Source of the DNA: a virus
IMG/VR virus record: IMGVR_UViG_3300030110_004466
Location: 1 to 37,657 of that record
Direction: 5' to 3' (one strand)
Length of the DNA: 37,657 nucleotides
The notes below the pieces were generated by a model. The model saw only the letters and a program-made list of their open reading frames with translations. It was not told the DNA's origin and searched no databases. The position numbers and the translations under genes are program-made. Positions 34,701 through 37,657 of the stretch are shown here, piece by piece. Within the stretch, counting starts at the first letter, position 1. Every line of letters begins with the position of its first letter.

Positions 34701-35201
34701 AGCTCCAGATGTCTCACCTGTTATGTAATCACCAAGGTAAGCTCTGAGAGCATCCTCGTTTGAATCATAGAGTTCTATATATCTTGGCTCAACATATTCA
34801 GCATCAGAGGCTCTGAATATATACTCATTTGGAATGTATAAATCAGCATTTACACCATAAACAAGTTTGAAAAATAATTCTAATGCTCTTTTAGATCCTT
34901 TTGATCTATACAAATCCATTATGTGTTTAACAACAAAAGCAATATCAACAGTTGCTGCTTCTGGAATTGAATACAAATATGTTTTCTTAAAGTGTGTTAA
35001 GAAGTCATCTACAGCTTGGTCAGGATCCGTATATTGGATAAGATCACGACTGTGTTGCAACTCTTTATCATCTTGCTCAAGATATTCATAGTATGCCTTA
35101 GTAAACAGAATCAATAAATCAGCATCGTCCCGATATATTTCAGGATATTGATTATTGATTAACGGTGATATAGGATCTTGAATATCATTAAGTTCTGGCA
35201 T
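31776..35201 (-). CDS. Large baseplate wedge protein, gp7-like, with LED/DGTD repeat modules
   Basis: This 1141-residue protein begins MPELNDIQDPISPLINNQYP. A helical N-terminal part follows (ADLLILFTKAYYEYLEQDDK, FLTHFKKTYLYSIPEA, DLYRSKGSKRALELFFKLVY, IPNEYIFRASD), the conserved block of the large wedge protein next to gp6 in marine T4-like phages. The middle is beta-rich with repeated (I/L)LLED and LDxTDSSGTDAG modules at three places. The C-terminus is LLKEVIHTSGYKLFGKAVI. T4 has gp7 (1032 residues) here, and gp7 is the assignment by position and size. I could not confirm similarity to T4 gp7 itself. The start follows the gp6 stop by 1 nt, with GAGAT upstream. Confidence 0.75.
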   Translation of the reverse strand: MPELNDIQDPISPLINNQYPEIYRDDADLLILFTKAYYEYLEQDDKELQHSRDLIQYTDPDQAVDDFLTHFKKTYLYSIPEAATVDIAFVVKHIMDLYRSKGSKRALELFFKLVYGVNADLYIPNEYIFRASDAEYVEPRYIELYDSNEDALRAYLGDYITGETSGAKAYVQSIVGTSIAGNLTKILFLEQITGVFVKGELIRDSSSVYRSRLNGSLSGVTITNGGNNYSIGDQILVKSSANTSTEGKIKVTSTVEGTGIPDIQLQVGGSGFSSNNALSNVLISTTILQTNSVSNTFVKAQYTTINQGGIEIEDAGPIVLDATDGSGSDAGSQIRMEVEEDLSGILLEDYLDNTGFLLLEDINDTSFLLLAEDSTYNNMGARLVSEDTGDNVVLDRTDSSGTDAANNIMLEDSTIVVEKIKLNGTDSLQTGWNDFIILEQTNADGADEGDFLLTETSEELSVFDGQTRPDDNFQTYEDVFSPKVTVGFTSRHDTFLSQANNTSYVEGINSTGFVIANGHSALITNTNSSSTNGTILIYETSGSFSTGVSKLRFSGNAVINADFDSFTNNYITGTFIGFNGNSMGVIDDSHANGNTSVAWPADQQGFVLGKISNTYARIVGNRSGNNTIVSINAVGNTVSTNVYTDYIGSKNSGNVVFADIVIDGTSSNVTNKGYGFSKSTSANVDSVIDKALAFAADELLGEVVTLTISSTGNTYTGDPVITIQNKYIEGYNQTNKLLNFTNRAGTTITTDDMMRQEIPRDVKELAFSNGDIILDRTDSDGSDIGDNIILDGTDSNRSNEFHNLILEDAISIGSFQVGEGIVQVVNSTVNNYAQVREANTTFLKLGGLVRKTQGNNVYVTNSTYSFSTNTITGLISSATANGALATTYDTSENTVAVGKVVSVNNEGGTMNVTLHTPGVQLVTSTNDVNPHLRLDSLQLSQTDSSGTDAGDQIVLEEGTTNPTSYLKLESVAPSRLQTNNNSKSVHITTLTDRAIRSGYFRALRTGLNARVDSNVSFGTGIIDTVDIVHSGLSFNDGEPLVFKVGSNTQLIDGTAVANGTGIGVPYWRKSNGFLSDEYHLHDNDFYQTFSYQVLSEFELNKYEKLLKEVIHTSGYKLFGKAVIDSFSNTSISAANTSVSQA
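32760..32912 (-). repeat. Second LED/DGTD block in the gp7-like protein
   Basis: The minus strand encodes NGDIILDRTDSDGSDIGDN, then IILDGTDSNRSNEFHNLIL and EDAISIGSF. These are two complete units in tandem. A third single unit (LSQTDSSGTDAGDQIVLEE) lies at about 32,330-32,400 in the same gene. Confidence 0.75.
33826..34281 (-). repeat. LED/DGTD repeat block in the gp7-like protein
   Basis: The minus strand encodes a run of related strand-turn units: IEIEDAGPIVLDATDGSGSD, GILLEDYLDNTG, FLLLEDINDTS, FLLLAEDSTYNNM, NVVLDRTDSSGTDAANNI, IKLNGTDSLQTGW, FIILEQTNADGADEGDF. This is the densest run of the module in the window. Confidence 0.8.
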
Positions 35202-35202
35202 T

Positions 35203-37032
35203 TTACAATCTCAATTCTGTGATTGTAACCGTTGTGTCATCTGTTCTAATTCTAACAACATCATTTTTTGCTCCAGCAATATCATCATCTCTTGGATTTG
35301 CTGTAATTAATAATGAGCCTGCTAATGTACCAGATGAATAAGAATTGATTGTAAGATTAGATATATTCAATTCACCTGTTTCATAATTTACTGTTCCAAT
35401 GTTATTATTCAAAACTTTATAGTCAAAAACACCATTACTATCTTTGTTGTAAGATGTTACATGAAGTGTTCCAGCACCATCGTCTCTTATTGAAGCACCT
35501 GTAACTCCATCAAATGTAAATGCTTCTGATGTAACAGCTGGTGTTGAGAAAGGAACAAATTGATCTTGAATAGATTCATCAATTGGGTTATCAATTTTAA
35601 GGGCATTGTTAAAGTTAATTACTTTATCAAATCTTTGATTACCAACAGGACTAATTGATTTAACCATATGAACTTCAAGTTCATTACTAACAATTGAACT
35701 ATCTGTCTCATTGATTTTTTCAATTAATTTACTTTTACGAAACACAGTATCAAATTCATCAAGATTATCTGTGTTAAAAGTTACAATTGTATCTGAAACA
35801 AGCTCATTAATTTCTGGTGGTGTTTTACTTGTTGCGTTTAGATCAGCCTTAACAATTGATGATAACTTGACGTTAACAAAATCTGCATCAATAATTTCTG
35901 CTCTCATACCAATAGGCATTTTTGGTTTAAGAAAATTCTTTATCTGTTCTTTCTGACCAGTTGGAAGCACATCAAAATTATCACTTCGTAATGCTACCTT
36001 TACAAAACCAAATTTAGGTGGGTTTTCTTCTTCACCTCCATATACATGAACAGATGATATGTCTCCAAACTCATTTGTTACTAGAGTTTTATAATCTTCT
36101 TTTGTTACAGCTCTTTCTTGAACTGATAATGATCTAGGAGCTGCAAACTTAATATCATCAAGATTCTGATATATACTACCTCCAGCAGCTCTTGATGCTA
36201 ATGTAATGGATGCTGGATGTCCTGCAACACTATCTGCAGAAAAACTATTAGCACCATTGGGATCTGCACCAGATGATACTCTATACGATAATTCAACAAG
36301 ATTGTTGTTCGCAAGATTTCTACCAAATGTTCCGTTTCCAAATACAACTTTATAACTACCATTAGTAGATGGTTCTACAAAATAAACGTTTGATGTTCCA
36401 GTTAATCCAAACAACGTATTTGCTCTTGTATATGTTGCATTTGTACTATCGGTGTTAGAAGTTCTTACTTTAACTTCAAGACTAGTAACATCTACATCAA
36501 AATTGTTAATGAAAAATTGTGAGGTATTTGGAGATGTGTTTGTAACAACAAATGCTTCTTGAATAATTTCACCTTCATATATAGCCACATTGGATGCTAT
36601 ATAATTGTTGTTAGCAAGAACAGAAATACTACTGTTTGTTGAAAATGTATAAGTATTGTCACCAACTGTAGTTGTGAATGATGTTAATCTTGGAATAGTA
36701 ATTTTGTGAGGATTTGATGTTGGGTTGACATCAATATCAACGTAAGCTACGGATGATCTATATGACCTTGGAAGATAGTTAAGAGATTTAGAAATTGAAT
36801 ACACGCTATCTCTTAGCTGTGCACTGTCAAGAAACATCTCTGAAGCTACATGATTTAAGTACACTCCATTGTAATAAGTGTTATAAGCTAACACGTCTAA
36901 CAATACATTAAGACTCGAGCCAACAAAATCATAATCCTTGAAAACATCTTGTCCTTCCAGGAACGTCTTCAAATTTGACTTGATTGAGTCAAATTCTAAA
37001 TTGGCAACTGTAAATTCTGTATTAGTAGCCAT
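35203..37032 (-). CDS. 6: Baseplate wedge protein gp6
   Basis: This 609-residue protein (T4 gp6 has 660) has the family N-terminus: FTVANLEFDSIKSNLKTFLE, VFKDYDFVGSSLNVLLDVLA, YNTYYNGVYLNHVASEMFL and the motif SISKSLNYLPRSYRSS. The middle has ERAVTKEDYKTLVTNEFGDI and VHVYGGEEENPP, found in baseplate J-like/gp6 proteins. gp6 forms the continuous ring that holds the six wedges around the hub. The ATG overlaps the gp25 stop as TAATG, and GAGAGGAC precedes it. The order gp25-gp6 is the usual one in marine T4-like phages. Confidence 0.93.
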   Translation of the reverse strand: MATNTEFTVANLEFDSIKSNLKTFLEGQDVFKDYDFVGSSLNVLLDVLAYNTYYNGVYLNHVASEMFLDSAQLRDSVYSISKSLNYLPRSYRSSVAYVDIDVNPTSNPHKITIPRLTSFTTTVGDNTYTFSTNSSISVLANNNYIASNVAIYEGEIIQEAFVVTNTSPNTSQFFINNFDVDVTSLEVKVRTSNTDSTNATYTRANTLFGLTGTSNVYFVEPSTNGSYKVVFGNGTFGRNLANNNLVELSYRVSSGADPNGANSFSADSVAGHPASITLASRAAGGSIYQNLDDIKFAAPRSLSVQERAVTKEDYKTLVTNEFGDISSVHVYGGEEENPPKFGFVKVALRSDNFDVLPTGQKEQIKNFLKPKMPIGMRAEIIDADFVNVKLSSIVKADLNATSKTPPEINELVSDTIVTFNTDNLDEFDTVFRKSKLIEKINETDSSIVSNELEVHMVKSISPVGNQRFDKVINFNNALKIDNPIDESIQDQFVPFSTPAVTSEAFTFDGVTGASIRDDGAGTLHVTSYNKDSNGVFDYKVLNNNIGTVNYETGELNISNLTINSYSSGTLAGSLLITANPRDDDIAGAKNDVVRIRTDDTTVTITELRL

Positions 37033-37454
37033 TATCTAGTCCTCTCGAGTATGACAGACAGGGTTGTTGGTTCTACGTTATTTATTAATCTAAATGTCAC
37101 TGTTATATCTGCTGCATTTCGATCATGCTGAAAATTAACATCAGATGTTATGAATTCTGCTCTTGGCTCATAATTGTCGAAGACGTCTTGAATATAATCT
37201 CTTGTTTGTTGATAAACAGCTGGTGTAGCATTTTCAAATAACAAAGCTCTTAGATTTGAACCAATTTCAGGATAAAATAATCGTTCATATTTGTTTGTTA
37301 ACAATAAATTTTTTACAGATTGTTTTACAGACTCTTCATTTATTTTTGTATTTAACTCACCCGTTTGTGCATGCCTAGAGAAATCAGTGAAGAAGTCTCT
37401 ATAGAAAACTTTACCATCTCTTGATAGTTCGGTGACTGAATCTAACTTACTCAT
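37032..37454 (-). CDS. 25: Baseplate wedge protein gp25 (GPW/gp25 family)
   Basis: This 140-residue protein has the length of T4 gp25 (132). The family core is RHAQTGELNTKINEESVKQS, VKNLLLTNKYERLFYPEIGS and NLRALLFENATPAVYQQTRD, followed by DNYEPRAEFITSDV. The PEIGSNLRALLFE phrase is the gp25 signature. The protein joins wedge to tube and sheath start in contractile injection machines. AGGAAAG precedes the ATG. The end overlaps gp6 by one base. Confidence 0.95.
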   Translation of the reverse strand: MSKLDSVTELSRDGKVFYRDFFTDFSRHAQTGELNTKINEESVKQSVKNLLLTNKYERLFYPEIGSNLRALLFENATPAVYQQTRDYIQDVFDNYEPRAEFITSDVNFQHDRNAADITVTFRLINNVEPTTLSVILERTR

Positions 37455-37463
37455 TTTTCTTTC

Positions 37464-37657
37464 CTATTTAAATTGAGCAAAAGTACCACCAGCGAGTTTG
37501 GCTAGCTTTTGTCGAACTTGTGTTGGATCTGTATCAGCAATAAATGTATCATCTTCTCCAACATCTGGTGATGGGGGACTTTGACCTGGTGGTAATGGTT
37601 GTCCTAGTCTATCAAATAAATCTTGAGCTAGATCACCAACTGCCGCCGCCTTTGTTT
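37464..37657 (-). CDS. C-terminal end of an unidentified late protein (5' part outside window)
   Basis: An open frame enters from the right edge and ends at the TAG complementing 37464-37466, giving 64 visible residues. The visible part is Pro/Asp/Gln-rich linker (GQPLPPGQSPPSPD, VGEDDTFIADTDPTQ) and ends VRQKLAKLAGGTFAQFK. The gp25 ATG follows 9 nt later, so it belongs to the same operon. In marine T4-like phages a hub or wedge gene (gp5- or gp53-type) stands here, but this tail end is not diagnostic. Confidence 0.7.
   Translation of the reverse strand, partial: TKAAAVGDLAQDLFDRLGQPLPPGQSPPSPDVGEDDTFIADTDPTQVRQKLAKLAGGTFAQFK

Overview
The window is part of a T4-like marine myovirus genome: the baseplate-wedge, tail-fibre and neck late region. 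It is AT-rich. The structural genes resemble those of the cyanophage/pelagiphage branch of T4-like phages (DUF4815 protein, peptidase-S74 fibre protein, glycine-rich fibre segments, short conserved virion proteins) more than enterobacterial T4. The host cannot be fixed from this sequence. AT-richness and gene style suggest a marine alphaproteobacterium such as Pelagibacter, or a picocyanobacterium, but this is inference.

Layout. Most genes lie on the minus strand and read from high to low coordinates. The order is: end of an unidentified gene (37657-37464), gp25, gp6, a gp7-like large wedge protein, gp8, a 2651-residue DUF4815 protein with two Hint (intein-like) modules, a 74-residue coiled-coil protein, a peptidase-S74 chaperone-domain protein, a 97-residue protein, and a giant 3739-residue fibre (9601-20820). 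Three more minus-strand genes follow: a 261-residue coiled-coil protein, a glycosyltransferase and a 2-oxoglutarate oxygenase-like protein.

From 2022 to 7207 an island of nine genes lies on the plus strand: an HxD...H...R oxygenase, a radical SAM enzyme, three glycosyltransferase-like proteins with a DLD motif, a methyltransferase-like protein and three unknowns. It ends tail-to-tail against the oxygenase gene with overlapping stop codons. At its other end, a 24-bp perfect palindrome carries a T4-type late promoter box (TATAAATA) on each strand. This would fire the island in one direction and restart the minus-strand late operon (114-residue protein, 47-residue protein, gp13 neck protein, unidentified partial gene) in the other.

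How the parts may work together. The giant fibre consists mostly of an aromatic tetrad repeat, (Tyr/Trp)-x-Lys-x, for thousands of residues. It is interrupted by glycine-rich, adhesin-like segments and by an LDGTDSSGTDAGD-type module that also occurs in the gp7-like and DUF4815 proteins. Next to it sits a dense set of protein- or glycan-modifying enzymes. The working hypothesis is that these enzymes decorate or crosslink the repeat fibre. That is inference: the sequence shows only the adjacency and the chemical regularity of the repeat.
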